NCBI GenBank assembly: GCA_964625145.1
Contig: CAZVAQ010000198.1
Span: 1 to 5,711, forward strand
Direction of reading: 5' to 3'
Source: CAYTRP01 sp964625145
GTDB lineage: Bacteria > Sumerlaeota > Sumerlaeia > SLMS01 > JAHLLQ01
Length of the DNA: 5,711 nt
The translations under genes were made by a program, and so were the position numbers. Under the pieces are notes generated by a model. The model was not told where the DNA came from, did no database searches, and worked only from the letters and a program-made list of their open reading frames with translations. This document shows positions 5,536 through 5,711 of the stretch, in pieces. Within the stretch, counting starts at the first letter, position 1, and each line of letters opens with the position of its first letter.

Positions 5536-5711
5536 ATGACGCCTCTTTCCGACGATCCCGCGCAGGACCCAACACCTGCTCCGAAGCAGCGGCCGGCGCC
5601 CTCGGGTCCGCAGATCCTGCCGGACTGGGGGGGGCTGGGGAGCCGGACCTTCGCGCGCTCGTCCCCGGAGTATTTCGACGCGGAGGGGAAGCCGCAGGTG
5701 GCCTCGGCCCG
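5536..5711 (+). CDS. N-terminal part of an unidentified protein (runs off the right edge)
   Basis: A plus-strand frame opens at ATG 5536-5538 and stays open to the edge (58 codons). Its third codon positions are almost all G or C from codon 16 onward, which supports real coding in this GC-rich genome. The first 25 residues are Pro/Ala/Asp/Gln-rich and probably disordered (MTPLSDDPAQ..., APKQRPAPSGPQ); the later part (ILPDWGGLGSRTFARSSPEYFD) looks more ordered. There is no signal peptide or membrane segment. I do not recognise the family and assign no function. It is divergent from the pseudopilins; no Shine-Dalgarno is evident, so the start could instead lie further in. Confidence 0.6.
   Translation, partial: MTPLSDDPAQDPTPAPKQRPAPSGPQILPDWGGLGSRTFARSSPEYFDAEGKPQVASA

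Noticed and set aside
5292..5537. Extended 306-residue form of pseudopilin B starting at 5537
   Set aside because: Prepilin leaders are short; the 82-residue extension lacks secretion features and overlaps the start of the divergent gene.

Overview
The window is GC-rich bacterial chromosomal DNA. It holds five minus-strand genes, two of them riboflavin-pathway genes and two pilin-like, plus the start of one divergent plus-strand gene at the right edge. The pseudopilins carry class III (type IV pilin-like) signals, and a large protein has a single N-terminal membrane anchor, so a Gram-negative-type envelope with a type II secretion or type IV pilus machine is likely. The pilin style (Ala-Phe processing site, C-terminal YDASNGTIS...NIWR block) resembles what I recall from little-cultured phyla near PVC/Hydrogenedentota/Sumerlaeota. 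That placement is an impression only. I see no tRNA, rRNA, CRISPR array, transposon, phage gene or defence system.

Layout in the direction of minus-strand transcription (right to left). A 244-bp divergent intergenic region (5292-5535) separates the plus-strand gene from pseudopilin B (4617-5291). Pseudopilin B ends at a strong intrinsic terminator (4551-4584). A sigma70-like promoter (4489-4517) then leads into a paralogous pseudopilin A (3787-4458). After a 176-bp structured, C-rich leader (3611-3786) comes ribBA (2315-3610), encoding bifunctional DHBP synthase/GTP cyclohydrolase II. A 123-bp spacer with a bipartite inverted repeat (2230-2268) precedes a 666-residue anchored protein built of carboxypeptidase-regulatory-like beta-sandwich repeats (191-2191). 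Only 36 bp later ribH (lumazine synthase) starts, and it runs off the left edge.

Functionally, ribBA makes both riboflavin precursors (DHBP from ribulose 5-phosphate and the pyrimidine branch from GTP). RibH condenses the DHBP with the pyrimidine to lumazine. The 666-residue extracytoplasmic protein sits between them and has no evident link to riboflavin synthesis; this is the most unusual arrangement here. The two pseudopilins are paralogues that share a 35-nt identical stretch and a conserved C-terminal signature, but the terminator/promoter pair suggests that they are transcribed separately. No terminator with a U-run was found between pseudopilin A and ribBA, so read-through into ribBA is possible.
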